From Allorhodopirellula solitaria (GTDB lineage Bacteria > Planctomycetota > Planctomycetia > Pirellulales > Pirellulaceae), in NCBI RefSeq assembly GCF_007859855.1, contig NZ_SJPK01000005.1:382045-446044 (forward strand): a stretch of 64,000 nt of DNA. Direction: 5' to 3'. Below the pieces are notes generated by a model. It was not told where the DNA came from and made no database searches. It worked only from the letters and a program-made list of their open reading frames with translations. Made by a program: the position numbers and the translations under genes. Of this stretch, positions 1 through 9,658 are shown piece by piece (positions within the stretch are counted from its first letter, which is position 1; each line of letters starts with the position of its first letter).

Positions 1-1
1 C

Positions 2-622
2 AATCGCTATGCCCGCTGGATACTGATTCCGCTCGCTGCGGCCGGTGTGATTTTTACGGCGGTTCAGTTCGACACCGTCGCCAACTACCTCGAGAGCGGT
101 GGCGACGAACATACTCGCAGCCGGATTGTCGACGTGGACCATGAAGGCGACGCGGAAATTCACAACAACACGCGTCACCGTCTGCTGATTCCGAAGATCT
201 ATGGTCCGATTGTTTTCGAAGGCGGTCCTCTCGGCTATGGAACAACGGCCTCATCCGGTTTTCCGCCCCGAAATATTCCTGGCCTGCCCAACGATCCCGC
301 CATCAGCGGCCTCTTGCGAAATGTTGACAACACCTACATCAACATTGGACTCGCCTTCGGCTGGGTTGGGCTCGCTCTGTTCGTCACGCTCCTGATCACG
401 ACGATCGTTCAGGCGTTGCAACTCGCCCCGGTGGCGAGTACTTACCTGTATCCGAGTGACGCTCGAGTGGCAGTGGCCTACGCGAGCATCTTCTTTGCCA
501 TCATCTTTGAGATCTGGACCGTCCACTGGTCCTACGACTATAGCTTCTGGGTGCTGTTTCAAGTGGGCGTTGTCGCGGGGCTGACGTCGCAGTGCGTCCG
601 CGTCCGCCGAGGTGAGTGGTGA
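2..622 (+). CDS. O-antigen ligase-like membrane protein, C-terminal part
   Basis: The reading frame is open from the left edge of the window, so this is the C-terminal ~206 residues of a longer protein. It has a hydrophobic segment, a soluble loop containing VDNTYINIGLAFGWVG, then at least two more membrane segments and a short basic tail. An Asn/His-rich loop followed by a glycine-rich helix start is typical of the last periplasmic loop of Wzy/WaaL-type O-antigen ligases and polymerases, which join or polymerise polysaccharide in the inner membrane. The assignment comes from pattern and topology only; another polytopic polysaccharide protein is possible. Confidence 0.55.
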   Translation, partial: NRYARWILIPLAAAGVIFTAVQFDTVANYLESGGDEHTRSRIVDVDHEGDAEIHNNTRHRLLIPKIYGPIVFEGGPLGYGTTASSGFPPRNIPGLPNDPAISGLLRNVDNTYINIGLAFGWVGLALFVTLLITTIVQALQLAPVASTYLYPSDARVAVAYASIFFAIIFEIWTVHWSYDYSFWVLFQVGVVAGLTSQCVRVRRGEW

Positions 623-644
623 TCCTCGCTAAACCAGTCTGCCG

Positions 645-966
645 GAGGTCGTCGCCTCCTGTTGATTACCCACAAGTTTTCCTACGCCGACGGCGTTGAA
701 GAAAATAGCCGGTGGTCGAGCGCAGCGAACACCACCGGAAACGCATCAAACACGCGTGCCAACCCCGAATGGGGTTGAAGATCATTCACGACGAGGTCTG
801 CGACCCACTTCGGGGTCGACGCTCCATCTTCAACGAATCACCGTAGGTGGCGCTGCGCTTACCTACGACTATTCTCTCTAATCCCTATCGGGATACTGGT
901 GGGCAATGACCAGCTCGTGGCCTCGTCCACTACCGCTTTTTTTGGACTCGTCGCCTCGTCCACTAC
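645..966. repeat. Dispersed palindromic repeat, family R1 copy A with terminal motifs
   Basis: This non-coding stretch fills the gap between the ligase-like gene and the TolC-like gene. Positions ~665-905 (reverse orientation) match copies at 12842-13010, 22466-22655 and 38322-38397. The family contains a short hairpin around TATCCCGATAGGGAT and a hairpin of the type CCGTAGGT...ACCTACGG. The right side carries the motif CTCGTCGCCTCGTCCACTAC at 947-966, with a near copy at 914-933; the same 20-mer ends the foldback element at 8281-8600. The left side (~645-680) holds an inverted, diverged counterpart. No gene is apparent inside. Confidence 0.7.
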
Positions 967-979
967 GATGCGATGGTTA

Positions 980-2959
980 TCAACTACCCGCGACCATGAC
1001 CTCGGTATTCTCCAACAACGTGCCGGTTTCGAACTGCACGTTCTTCAGTGCCACCATGTATTCCGTCACCGCGAGATAGTAGCGGACCTGCGACTCACTG
1101 ACGCGGCGTTGGGTATCGAGCAATTGAACCAAACTGATCGGCAATCCGGCCTCTCGGTTCGCTTCCAAAGTATCGAGTGCGTCCTTGGCGGCGAGGTAGC
1201 GATTGAGGCTAGTTTCGGCGAGCGTGTAGGCGCGGTCGGTCTCAGCGACAACGCCTAACAGATCATGAACGATTTGACGTTCCTGCTCCCGCAGCAGTGC
1301 TTGGTCACGAGCAATCTGCAGCTTGGCATGCTGGACCGCTGCGTGAGCTTGGCGGAATCCCACCGGCATGCGGAATTCGACCCCTGCCTCGTACTCTTGG
1401 AATCGCATCTCACTGATCTCATCAAACGCCGATCCGGTACCAGCGAGATCTGGCCCCAAACCCCGGAGACGGTACGTCGAAACCAGATCGAGTGTGGGTA
1501 GCAAGAAGTTTTTCGCAGCGAGCAGCTCCATCTCGCGTCGCTTGACGAGCAGCCGTTGCTCCTGCAACTCGGCCCGCATCCGAATCGCTTGAGCGGACAG
1601 CGAGTCGGTATCGAAGATCACGGGCGCTGTGATCGGTTCATCCACCGGCCGCAACAGCACACCTTCGCTGACGGGTAGTCCGACCAACAATCGCAGGCGT
1701 CGTTCACCCGCGAGCACACCACCCACGCCGGAGAACGTCCCGCCCGAGGTGGCATTGTATCCTTGCGTACGCTGGACCAACTTCCCGGCAACCGCGTCCT
1801 GATACTCACCCTGAAAACGATAGTACTGTTCGCGGGCCAACGCTTCAGCCGATCCACCTTGGCGGTTGGATGTCTTCTGCGCGTCGTAGCTGCGCCAGGT
1901 AAGCCGGCTGCGTTCGAGCGCTTCGGCACGAGCATCAGCATCCCGGTATGCGAATGCCAGGTCCCAATACGCATTGGTCACGTTGCTAATGTAGTTGCGG
2001 GTATTTCGCCGGAACTCCGCGACAGAGATATCGTTGTTAGTCTTGGCAATCAACACGCCGTTGTAGACCCCCGGTAGCGCCGCAGCACCAGCAATCCGGT
2101 TGAACGTCAAACCGCCGCCGCGCAACAAGGGCTGGCGGATCTCCGCATGGAGCTGCGACTGCCAGGCACTCGGAACCAGGTTCCCGGTCGCGTTATTGGC
2201 ATCGTAGTCCGTGATGCTGCGGAGGGCCAACTGAGCCCCTGTGGCAGTGAGTTTGGACGTTTGGAACACGTAATCATGCACGTCTTGCTGGAACGCGTTG
2301 GCACCACCACCAAAGAACCGGTTATTGAACTGGCGGTCATTGTTCTGCCATGTCCCCATCGCATAGAGCTGGGCATCGAAAGCCGACAGCGCCGCCTCAA
2401 TACTGGCCTGAGGATTCGTTTGCACCAACGGCAACGATTGCTGGCTCGAGAGTTGTTCCGGGGCACGCAGCACCGTCGCGTTGAGATCACGCAGGACCTC
2501 GGAGTTGGTGAGTGCGATTTGAATCGTTTCACGGAGCGTGAGATTGCGGTACGTCGCATTTTCCATGGACGCAGCATCCCGGATTGTGATCGGCGGCAAC
2601 GGAGCCGTGGTCAATGCAATCGCTTCGGCAGCCCGACTCGGTGGGGCTCCCGCGTCAACGTTGGCCATGATCGCGTCGACACACTGCGTGTCATTGCCCA
2701 CCGTTTCAGGCAAGCTCTTGCAGGCACGGCATCCGAGCACACCGGCAAAGGCCGACAACACGGCGCCGGTAATCAGCGACCAGAGGACAATCGAGAACAG
2801 AGGCCGGCAACGCAGCGAACGGCGACCAAGACGCGACGAATCCGCGTCCTCACCCGCCAGCGCGACCGGGGGCGAAACGGACTGCTGTCCGCTACCCAAC
2901 GAGTCCCGTGCCTCCGAGCGAGGATTGGGTTGGTCGATCGATTTCAATGATGCAATCAA
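980..2959 (-). CDS. TolC-family outer-membrane efflux protein
   Basis: 659 residues. A long N-terminal extension ends in a hydrophobic segment with a lipobox-like AGVLGC (about residues 60-80), then a TolC-type domain begins near NLTLRETIQIALTNSEVLRDLNA. Features include the duplicated helical-hairpin architecture, the R-Q-P-L-L-R-G-G-G signature (IRQPLLRGGG) and a C-terminal coiled-coil half ending in LLDTQRRVSESQVRYYLAVTEYMVALKNVQ. TolC-type channels span the outer membrane and connect to periplasmic adaptors. It is divergent from, and probably functions with, the adaptor genes at 3141-7998. The first ~45 residues are low-similarity and the true start could be internal. The family call is firm; the substrate is unknown. 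Confidence 0.88.
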   Translation of the reverse strand: MIASLKSIDQPNPRSEARDSLGSGQQSVSPPVALAGEDADSSRLGRRSLRCRPLFSIVLWSLITGAVLSAFAGVLGCRACKSLPETVGNDTQCVDAIMANVDAGAPPSRAAEAIALTTAPLPPITIRDAASMENATYRNLTLRETIQIALTNSEVLRDLNATVLRAPEQLSSQQSLPLVQTNPQASIEAALSAFDAQLYAMGTWQNNDRQFNNRFFGGGANAFQQDVHDYVFQTSKLTATGAQLALRSITDYDANNATGNLVPSAWQSQLHAEIRQPLLRGGGLTFNRIAGAAALPGVYNGVLIAKTNNDISVAEFRRNTRNYISNVTNAYWDLAFAYRDADARAEALERSRLTWRSYDAQKTSNRQGGSAEALAREQYYRFQGEYQDAVAGKLVQRTQGYNATSGGTFSGVGGVLAGERRLRLLVGLPVSEGVLLRPVDEPITAPVIFDTDSLSAQAIRMRAELQEQRLLVKRREMELLAAKNFLLPTLDLVSTYRLRGLGPDLAGTGSAFDEISEMRFQEYEAGVEFRMPVGFRQAHAAVQHAKLQIARDQALLREQERQIVHDLLGVVAETDRAYTLAETSLNRYLAAKDALDTLEANREAGLPISLVQLLDTQRRVSESQVRYYLAVTEYMVALKNVQFETGTLLENTEVMVAGS

Positions 2960-3140
2960 AATGCCGCGTGAAAAAGGGAACGCCGGACAGGCAGAACGAT
3001 CCGTACACCCCTCCTTTTTCGACGATTCGATGCAACCCTATCCAGTGAAATCGTTACGAAACGTTAAGTAGGCAGAGATTCGCACCACGAAACCGAATCA
3101 GGAGACGATGGATACATCGATTCCAAGCTAAAATACACCG

Positions 3141-4595
3141 ATGAGTCGCTCTCCCAACCCCGATACGCCCCCTCCTAACGGCGAGAGCTTCACGCTCGCT
3201 TGGCTGCGATGCACCAACCGGTTAGCCGATCCTGACACGCGCGCCCAAAGCCTCTGTGACGAAGCCGCGCGACGGGTACCCGCCGATCGTGTGAGTTTTT
3301 TAACGACGCAGGCTAGCACTGCCACGTTGATCGCGACGTCCACGACGACCACGATCGACCGGCGTTCGGCCGAGGCCGCCTGGCTGAGAGAGCTCGCCGA
3401 AGAGGTCTGCCGGAGAGGCACTGATTTCTGTACCGATCAACACCCCATCGATTGCCCAGCACCCTCCCTCGGAACCTCCCAGACGCTGGCGATCCCAATC
3501 CGTTGCAATGATTCTGGCGACGAAGTGGATGCCGTCATCGTGCTGCAGCAGTACACGCAGCAACACCAACCGCTGACGGCCTTGTGGGACGATGTTCACC
3601 TCGAGATCGCTGCTGCGGCCCAGGACGTTGCCGCCACCCTGCGATCCCGTGCTGCTCGATCACCACGGGCTGGCACCGCATGGTGGCAGCAGGCAACTCG
3701 CTGGCAACGGCTCGCCCTGATCGCATCGTTCTGTTTGGCACTTCTCCTGCTGCTCAACGTCCCCATCACCTTTCGGTTACCGGTCCAAGGGCAATTGGAA
3801 CCAGCCCATTCGTGGGGCATCTTCGCTCCTGCAGCAGGCACGCTGCTGAGACTGCACGTCGAGGACGGCCAAAGGGTCACCTCCGGTTACGTGTTGGCTG
3901 AACTCAGCAACGTCGACATTGAACTGCAACAGGAGCGTTTGAGCGGAGAGCTCGCGGCTGCGGAAACCGAACTCGCCAGCCTGCGGTTGAGACAGTCCGA
4001 GCGGGCCACGCCCGGTGCCGCCAACCCCTCGCCAGCAAATCGTTCCATCGATACCAGCAGTGCTCGCGCTCGTCAGATGGTACTGCGTGCCCGGATCGAT
4101 TCATTGCAGCAACAGAACGATCTGCTCTACGAAGTCTCGCAATCTTTGACGATCCGAGCACCGGTCGACGGACGCGTTGTCCTCCGCGACCAGCAATCCG
4201 ATCTCGTCGGACAAACCGTCAGTCAGAGCCAATGGCTGATGAGGATTGTGGATCCTGCGGGCGGCTACCATGCGATCATCGACCTCCCTGAAAAAGACGA
4301 TGCTTATCTGCGTCAGGCACTCGGTACCGATCCGGGCACTGTGATCGGTTCGTTCCGATTACTAGCGTCACCCGATGTCCATTTCAGCGGTCAGGTAGCC
4401 GACGTTGCCGATTCTGTTCAATGGAATGAGCGTGGCAAAGCAGCGATCCAGGTTACCGTTCCCATCGACGGGTCCCTGCCCGATGACGTGCACGTTGGGG
4501 CCACGGTGGCCGGAACGATGGATGTCGGTCAACGCTCACTCGGGTTCGTTTGGTTTCGCCCCATCATCGAATTTTTCCGGAGCTACGGATGGTAG
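3141..4595 (+). CDS. GAF-like domain fused to HlyD-type membrane fusion protein
   Basis: 484 residues. Residues ~15-170 look like a GAF-type sensor domain (alternating helices and strands, TLAIPI and VDAVIVLQQY strands). A single transmembrane helix follows at ~190-210, then a HlyD adaptor: a lipoyl half (GTLLRLHVEDGQRVTSGYVLAEL), a coiled coil (~255-345), the second lipoyl half (IRAPVDGRVVL) and a beta-barrel segment. HlyD adaptors bridge an inner-membrane transporter to a TolC channel. A cytoplasmic GAF domain ahead of the TM helix suggests signal-gated assembly, which is inference. It starts 181 bp from the divergent TolC-like gene and is followed closely by a second adaptor. Confidence 0.8.
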   Translation: MSRSPNPDTPPPNGESFTLAWLRCTNRLADPDTRAQSLCDEAARRVPADRVSFLTTQASTATLIATSTTTTIDRRSAEAAWLRELAEEVCRRGTDFCTDQHPIDCPAPSLGTSQTLAIPIRCNDSGDEVDAVIVLQQYTQQHQPLTALWDDVHLEIAAAAQDVAATLRSRAARSPRAGTAWWQQATRWQRLALIASFCLALLLLLNVPITFRLPVQGQLEPAHSWGIFAPAAGTLLRLHVEDGQRVTSGYVLAELSNVDIELQQERLSGELAAAETELASLRLRQSERATPGAANPSPANRSIDTSSARARQMVLRARIDSLQQQNDLLYEVSQSLTIRAPVDGRVVLRDQQSDLVGQTVSQSQWLMRIVDPAGGYHAIIDLPEKDDAYLRQALGTDPGTVIGSFRLLASPDVHFSGQVADVADSVQWNERGKAAIQVTVPIDGSLPDDVHVGATVAGTMDVGQRSLGFVWFRPIIEFFRSYGW

Positions 4596-4630
4596 CCTTT
4601 CATCGATACCTATCGGCAACGAATACGCCA

Positions 4631-5797
4631 ATGACGGTCACCCCAAGCCACATCACCCGCGAGGAAACTCGAGGGCCGATCGCAGTCCTCGATGGCATCA
4701 TGCCGTTTCTCGCTGGGAATCGCCTGCGGATGATATGCCTTGCCCTCTCTCTCCTGATTCCCTCGGCGAACGCGGTCGCCGAGACCACTGCGGCGACGAA
4801 AAGCATCGGCGGCCTTGTGGTAGTTCTGGTCGATGAGGCCTCCATTGCCGCGACGATCGAAGGCTCCGTCAGCGATGTGGTGGTCGGGGAAGGTGACGCG
4901 ATCGAATCGGGTGATCCGATCGTCCTGCTCGATGATCGCAAAGCGTTGCTAGAAGAATCCCTGGCCGAGCACGCCAGTGAGATCGCGACCCACCAGCAGA
5001 CGGAAACCAGCGACGTCGATGCGGCGCAGGTCGCCGTTGCCGAGCAAGAACAGCTGATGGCAGAACATCGTGTCCGCAGCGAACTGAATCGCCGCCGCGC
5101 CGCCAATCAGCTCAAGGTGCACGCCGCAGAGAAATCAGAGCAGGTAGCCAAGAACGAATGGGAGCGAGCCAAAGCCGCTCGAGAAAACTTTGCGGACGCC
5201 ATTTCAGAATCCGAGATCGAAAGTTTGCAACTTGCGTTTCAACGTTGTCAATTGGAGACGCGTGAAGCCCACTTCCAACTCGAAATGGCCGCGATCGACG
5301 TGCGACTCGATCAGGCCACGGCTGAGACGCTGCAGTGGAAGATCGAGGCCGCCCAGGTGGAACTGCAAGCAGCCCGCTCTGCCGACGATGTGCTCAAATT
5401 GCAAGCCGAAATCCAGCGTTTGAAACTGGAACTGGCTCAGGTTGCCAGCGAAGACCATCAGATTCAAACGCCCATCGACGGCACGATCGTCTCCATCTCG
5501 ACTCATGCGGGCGACTGGGTCCGCCCCGGACAAATCGTCGCTCGGGTCATCGATCGAGAACGTCTGCGAGCCGAAGGATACGTCACCGCCGAGCAAGCCG
5601 ATTTACTGCGCCGCACCGATGACGTGCAAATCGTGATCACTCAGAGCGATGGCAGCCGCAGTCGTTTTCCCACCACGCGGCGATTCGTCAGCCCTGAGAT
5701 TGTGGCCGTGACGGGGGAGGTGCGGGTATGGATCGAGTTTCAAAACCCCGATGGCATCGTTTATCCCGGTTCGCAGGCGATAGTTGAGATTCGCTGA
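4631..5797 (+). CDS. HlyD-family periplasmic adaptor
   Basis: About 388 residues from the ATG at 4631; another ATG at 4700 would place a good signal peptide (MPFLAGNRLRMICLALSLLI, then PSANAVA) right at the N-terminus, so either start is possible. The frame is open further upstream but overlaps the previous gene. The mature part has a biotinyl-lipoyl half (GSVSDVVVGEGDAIESGDPI), a long coiled coil rich in Glu/Ala/Gln (residues ~120-285) and the matching half (QTPIDGTIVSISTHAGDWVRPGQIV). It is a classical RND/type-I-secretion adaptor. Its stop overlaps the next ATG (TGATG), indicating translational coupling. Confidence 0.85.
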   Translation: MTVTPSHITREETRGPIAVLDGIMPFLAGNRLRMICLALSLLIPSANAVAETTAATKSIGGLVVVLVDEASIAATIEGSVSDVVVGEGDAIESGDPIVLLDDRKALLEESLAEHASEIATHQQTETSDVDAAQVAVAEQEQLMAEHRVRSELNRRRAANQLKVHAAEKSEQVAKNEWERAKAARENFADAISESEIESLQLAFQRCQLETREAHFQLEMAAIDVRLDQATAETLQWKIEAAQVELQAARSADDVLKLQAEIQRLKLELAQVASEDHQIQTPIDGTIVSISTHAGDWVRPGQIVARVIDRERLRAEGYVTAEQADLLRRTDDVQIVITQSDGSRSRFPTTRRFVSPEIVAVTGEVRVWIEFQNPDGIVYPGSQAIVEIR

Positions 5798-7998
5798 TGT
5801 CGATTCCACGCCTGCAACTCCGTCGTGACCTTATCATGCGGCGTATTTCGCTGCGCGATCGCTGCGTCTGGGTATTGAAGGATCCGCTTTCGAGCGCATT
5901 TCATTTTTTCGATGAAGCGGAATTTGCCATTCTCCGCCGCTTGCGTGACGGAGTCTCCTTTGCCACGTTGGCCACCCGCTACCGCGATCGCTTGCCGCCC
6001 GCCGCCTTAGCTGAGTTCCTCTCCGCAGCGACTCGCGCGGGAATCCTGATCACCCCCGACGGCGCTGCAGCCTCTCCGGCATGGCGTCCTGCGTCTCGAC
6101 GCCCCCAGCCGGCCTGGTGGAAAAATCCGTTGGCCATTCGATTGCCAGGGATCACTCCGGATCGCCTCGGTGCGTTGTTTCGACCCACGCCCGCTATCGA
6201 CGCATCGCACGATGCCAGGCACTCCCCGGGTCGACTGCATGGGATCGCCCGGGTGATCCCATGTGCCGTCGCCGCGATTGTCGTGGTTGCGGTCGTGGTC
6301 GTTGGCATGAATCAGCAAGCATTGATCGAGGATTTTGCAGCAGCGGGTTCAAGATTGGTCGCGCCGGCGAATGGGATACACGGCTCCACCGGAGCGAGCC
6401 CCCTGACCAATACCCTGCTCGCATTCGCGATCGCAATCGCCGTCACAAAGATATTTCACGAGCTCGCCCACGCTTGGGTTTGTCAGAAACTCGGTGGGCG
6501 ATGCCGCGAGATCGGCGTACTGTTGCTCTTCGGCGTTCCCTGTCTGTACTGCGATGTCAGTGAGGCATGGCTCATGCCCCGCCGCCGCGATCGCATTCTC
6601 GTGTCCGCTGCAGGCGTGCTCGCGGAGTGGATCGTGGCGGCGATCGCGGTGATCCTTTGGGCATCGACGAGGTCCGGTTTGCTACACGACGTCTCGGCGC
6701 TGATCGTGGTCGTCGCATCGGTCAGTACGCTGCTCGTCAACGCCAACCCACTGCTGAGGTACGATGGCTACTACATTCTCTCCGACGCGGTGGGCGTGCC
6801 GAACCTCGCTCACGAAGCAACCCTCGCGATTCGGCAAACCTGGGCGAGCTGGGTGAGCGGTGATCGCACGTCGCAGTCGGCCGCCCTGCCGCGCCCCTGG
6901 CTAGTCGCCTACGGCATCGCCAGCTGGATCTACCGGCTCGTTATCCTGTGCATGATCGGTTGGCTGATGTTCTCCTTTCTGAAAGCTTGGTTCGGAATTG
7001 GTTTAGCGGTACCGGTCACGGTGGGCTTGGTTTCCCTCGTACTGCGACAACGAATGAATGCTCAGCTCGCTAGCGGACCGCTTCCTACCGACGCGGTGGC
7101 TCAGCGGTGGAGACGCCCCGCTGCATCGGCTGCGATCCTATTAGCCAGCGGTCTCGTCTTGTGCATCCCGCTGCCCCATAGCCTACGGGTTGGCAGTTTG
7201 ATTCGTCCGTCGGGCGAGCGTCCGCTTTTCGCCGCCGCCTCCGGCATGATCATGCCGCGCACCTCCGGGACCGCGATGCGACTGGACGATTGGCGTTTGC
7301 GTTGGAAGGAACTCGCCTCGCTGGGACGAATCGCTGAACTCGAGTCTGAATTCGCCGCCACGCGTATCGATCGCGTCGACCGCCCGAGCCTATCGATCAC
7401 CCAACCGGTCGTCGCTAGCCAAATCGCGAGCGAGCGGGAACACCATGCCACCCTGGTCAGCCGCCTCGATCAGCTTCGCTGCTCACTCGGGCCGGGTGAG
7501 AAACTCTACGCTCCGCCGTCGCGCCAGCCCACGCGAGAGGAGCGGATGGCCGGCCGCTGGGGATGGACCGGAACTCCGCTCGATCCCGACAACGTCGGCG
7601 CGACGCTCACGCAGGGAACCCTCGTCGGCCGGGCCGGCAGTCCCGACCGACGCACCGCATCCTTGTACGTGCCCGAACAATCCATCGACAATGTCCGTCT
7701 CGGACAACTCGTGAGAGTCGGATACCGCGGTCTGCCGAGCGGTTCGGTCCGGGGACACGTGGAATCCATTTCAGCGGACCCCGTCGATGAGGTGCCCGAG
7801 GAGATCGTCGCCTCGGGATGGATTCCAAACAACTCAAGCGGCAGCAGCGGAACCATCCCTTCGGCGGTCCACTATGAGGTGGTCGTCATGATCGACGAAG
7901 CCAGTCCGGTGCTGCCCGCACGCCTCGTGACAGCAGCGCGAATCGAATTCGCCGCAGCCTCACTCTGGTCTCGCTGGCGGAAGTGGTTCCGGCAGTGA
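5797..7998 (+). CDS. M50 (site-2-type) metalloprotease fused to HlyD-like domain
   Basis: 733 residues. The N-terminus (~15-90) resembles a PqqD-like winged-helix recognition domain (VLKDPLSSAFHFFDEAEFAIL...). Multiple membrane helices carry the M50 zinc motif HELAH at ~221-225 and the second-ligand motif NANPLLRYDGYYILSD near residue 315, so the intramembrane protease site looks complete. After another TM segment, the C-terminal third (~470-720) is HlyD-like with a barrel (GTLVGRAG...ASLYVPEQSIDNVRLGQLVRVGYRGLPSG). Such fusions sit next to HlyD/TolC genes in planctomycetes. A role in processing-coupled peptide export is a plausible inference. It overlaps the upstream adaptor by 1 nt. Confidence 0.82.
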   Translation: MSIPRLQLRRDLIMRRISLRDRCVWVLKDPLSSAFHFFDEAEFAILRRLRDGVSFATLATRYRDRLPPAALAEFLSAATRAGILITPDGAAASPAWRPASRRPQPAWWKNPLAIRLPGITPDRLGALFRPTPAIDASHDARHSPGRLHGIARVIPCAVAAIVVVAVVVVGMNQQALIEDFAAAGSRLVAPANGIHGSTGASPLTNTLLAFAIAIAVTKIFHELAHAWVCQKLGGRCREIGVLLLFGVPCLYCDVSEAWLMPRRRDRILVSAAGVLAEWIVAAIAVILWASTRSGLLHDVSALIVVVASVSTLLVNANPLLRYDGYYILSDAVGVPNLAHEATLAIRQTWASWVSGDRTSQSAALPRPWLVAYGIASWIYRLVILCMIGWLMFSFLKAWFGIGLAVPVTVGLVSLVLRQRMNAQLASGPLPTDAVAQRWRRPAASAAILLASGLVLCIPLPHSLRVGSLIRPSGERPLFAAASGMIMPRTSGTAMRLDDWRLRWKELASLGRIAELESEFAATRIDRVDRPSLSITQPVVASQIASEREHHATLVSRLDQLRCSLGPGEKLYAPPSRQPTREERMAGRWGWTGTPLDPDNVGATLTQGTLVGRAGSPDRRTASLYVPEQSIDNVRLGQLVRVGYRGLPSGSVRGHVESISADPVDEVPEEIVASGWIPNNSSGSSGTIPSAVHYEVVVMIDEASPVLPARLVTAARIEFAAASLWSRWRKWFRQ

Positions 7999-8280
7999 GG
8001 ACTCGATCGGAGGGCGTTATTGGGCGACACGCGAGCAGAATGGATATTCGGGATCGCCGCCTCTCCAGATGCGAGGTCGCGCGACTTTTCAGTACCGTGA
8101 TCGCAACGTTTTAACCTCTCCCGGCACAGCTGGGGGAGGTCGAACGACGCCGTTCAGGCGTGCGTGAGGGAGGGGACCTACGCGACATTACCAGGCAAGC
8201 CAAATGAAGCCCTTTCCCTCGCCTCGCCCTGAACGAGCTGTCTCGACCTCTCGCTGAGCAACGCACGATCAATTTCTGTC

Positions 8281-8600
8281 GTAGTGGACGAGGCGACGAG
8301 TCCAAAGCCGCAGGGCTCGTCGCCTCCTGTCCTTTACCCACAAGTTTGCTCCCCCTTGTGCTTGCCACACGGGAAGCGACGTTCTGGAATTAGAAAACCG
8401 TGGCATCGATGGTCGTTCCCCTGTCGGCTTGGCCGACAGGAAACCAAGCCGAAAGATTTTGCTGTCATGCGGGGCAAGCCCGCATGGGAGCGAGGTGCAC
8501 GCTTGAGCCTTCCTAACTACAAAACATGGATTCCTGTCGGACAAGCCGACAGGGGATCCGATTTTGTGGGTAATCAACAGCTCGTCGCCTCGTCCACTAC
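8281..8600. mobile_element. 320-bp foldback (MITE-like) element
   Basis: A perfect 20-bp terminal inverted repeat (GTAGTGGACGAGGCGACGAG at 8281-8300, its complement at 8581-8600) bounds the element. Inside there is a second pair of inverted arms of about 25 bp with one mismatch near 8413-8440 and 8532-8560 (core CTGTCGGCTTG), plus outer motifs related to the GTTGATTACCCACAAG repeat. There is no ORF, so it is non-autonomous. The same 20-mer appears at 947-966. The flanking stretch 7999-8280 between the M50 gene and this element shows no gene I can support. Confidence 0.72.
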
Positions 8601-8642
8601 TAATGCCCCAGGGCAACCTCAGGCCCCGATATCGAACCGCGA

Positions 8643-9518
8643 CTATTTGTTCTTGATCGCTTGAACGACGGCATCGCCCATTTCGGCAGGGCTCGGAGCG
8701 ACGACGATACCAGCGTCCTCGAGAGCAGCGACCTTCTCTTCAGCCGTGCCCTTGCCACCGCTGATGATCGCGCCAGCGTGGCCCATGCGTTTGCCGGGAG
8801 GTGCCGTGCGACCGGCGATGAAGGCAGCAACAGGCTTGCTCACGTGGGCTTTGACGTAGGCGGCGGCTTCTTCTTCAGCGCTTCCGCCGATCTCACCGAT
8901 CATCAGAATCGCTTCGGTTTGATCATCTTCCTCGTACAGCTTGAACAGGTCGATGTAGTTGGTGCCAACAATCGGGTCACCGCCGAGGCCGACGCAGGTG
9001 GACTGGCCGAGCTTCAAGTTGCTTGTCTGCCAGACCGCTTCGTAGGTCAGGGTGCCCGAGCGGCTCATCACGCCGATCTTTCCTGGCGTGTGGATGTATC
9101 CGGGCATGATGCCGATTTTGCATTCGCCAGGCGTGATTAGGCCGGGGCAGTTCGGGCCGATCAGGATCGAATCACTCGCTTTGACCTTTTCGTAAACCCG
9201 CACCATGTCGATCACCGGCACGCCTTCGGTGATCGCTGCGATGACGCGGATGCCCGCATCGACCGCTTCGAGGATCGCGTCAGCGGTGAACGGCGGTGGG
9301 ACGAAAATCATCGTGGCGTCGGCACCGGTTTGCTCAACCGCTTCTTCGACGGTATCGAAGACCGGCATGCCTTCGACCTCTTGGCCGCCCTTGCCTGGCG
9401 TCACGCCTCCGACAAGCTGGGTGCCGTAGTCGCGACAGCCCATTGCATGAAACTTGCCCGCATTGCCCGTGATGCCTTGGCAAATGACTTTGGTGTTTTT
9501 ATCGACCAGAATACTCAT
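8643..9518 (-). CDS. sucD: Succinyl-CoA ligase [ADP-forming] subunit alpha
   Basis: 291 residues, the normal family length. The N-terminus [20 protein letters not shown] is the CoA-binding Rossmann start (GxTGxxG). The ligase half contains [17 protein letters not shown], with the phosphorylated active-site His, and [14 protein letters not shown]. With SucC it interconverts succinyl-CoA + ADP + Pi and succinate + ATP in the TCA cycle. It lies 140 bp downstream of sucC on the same strand, so the two form an operon. No defects seen. Confidence 0.97.
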   Translation of the reverse strand: MSILVDKNTKVICQGITGNAGKFHAMGCRDYGTQLVGGVTPGKGGQEVEGMPVFDTVEEAVEQTGADATMIFVPPPFTADAILEAVDAGIRVIAAITEGVPVIDMVRVYEKVKASDSILIGPNCPGLITPGECKIGIMPGYIHTPGKIGVMSRSGTLTYEAVWQTSNLKLGQSTCVGLGGDPIVGTNYIDLFKLYEEDDQTEAILMIGEIGGSAEEEAAAYVKAHVSKPVAAFIAGRTAPPGKRMGHAGAIISGGKGTAEEKVAALEDAGIVVAPSPAEMGDAVVQAIKNK

Positions 9519-9607
9519 GAGGATAGCTTTTGGCGTTTGACTGTTGGCGGCTCGCGAACAGCCGAGGTGAGATGAAATGAGTGAGAAAGAAGCAAACGGC
9601 GAAGGAC

Positions 9608-9645
9608 GGCTGCTAACGAACAGCTAGCTGCAATTGCTAGCAGCC
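9608..9645 (-). other. Hairpin in the sucC-sucD spacer
   Basis: An inverted repeat, GGCTGCTA (9608-9615) and TAGCAGCC (9638-9645), with a 22-nt loop lies in the 140-bp intercistronic region. It could act as an mRNA processing or stability element that sets the sucC/sucD ratio. It lacks a T-run on the minus strand, so it is not a convincing terminator. Confidence 0.35.
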
Positions 9646-9658
9646 AGTCGCGAATCGA

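Noticed and set aside
2147..2950. Long + strand frame of 267 codons
   Set aside because: It is antisense to the TolC-like gene, is rich in Arg/Gln/His as expected for a shadow of a GC-rich gene, and has no family pattern.
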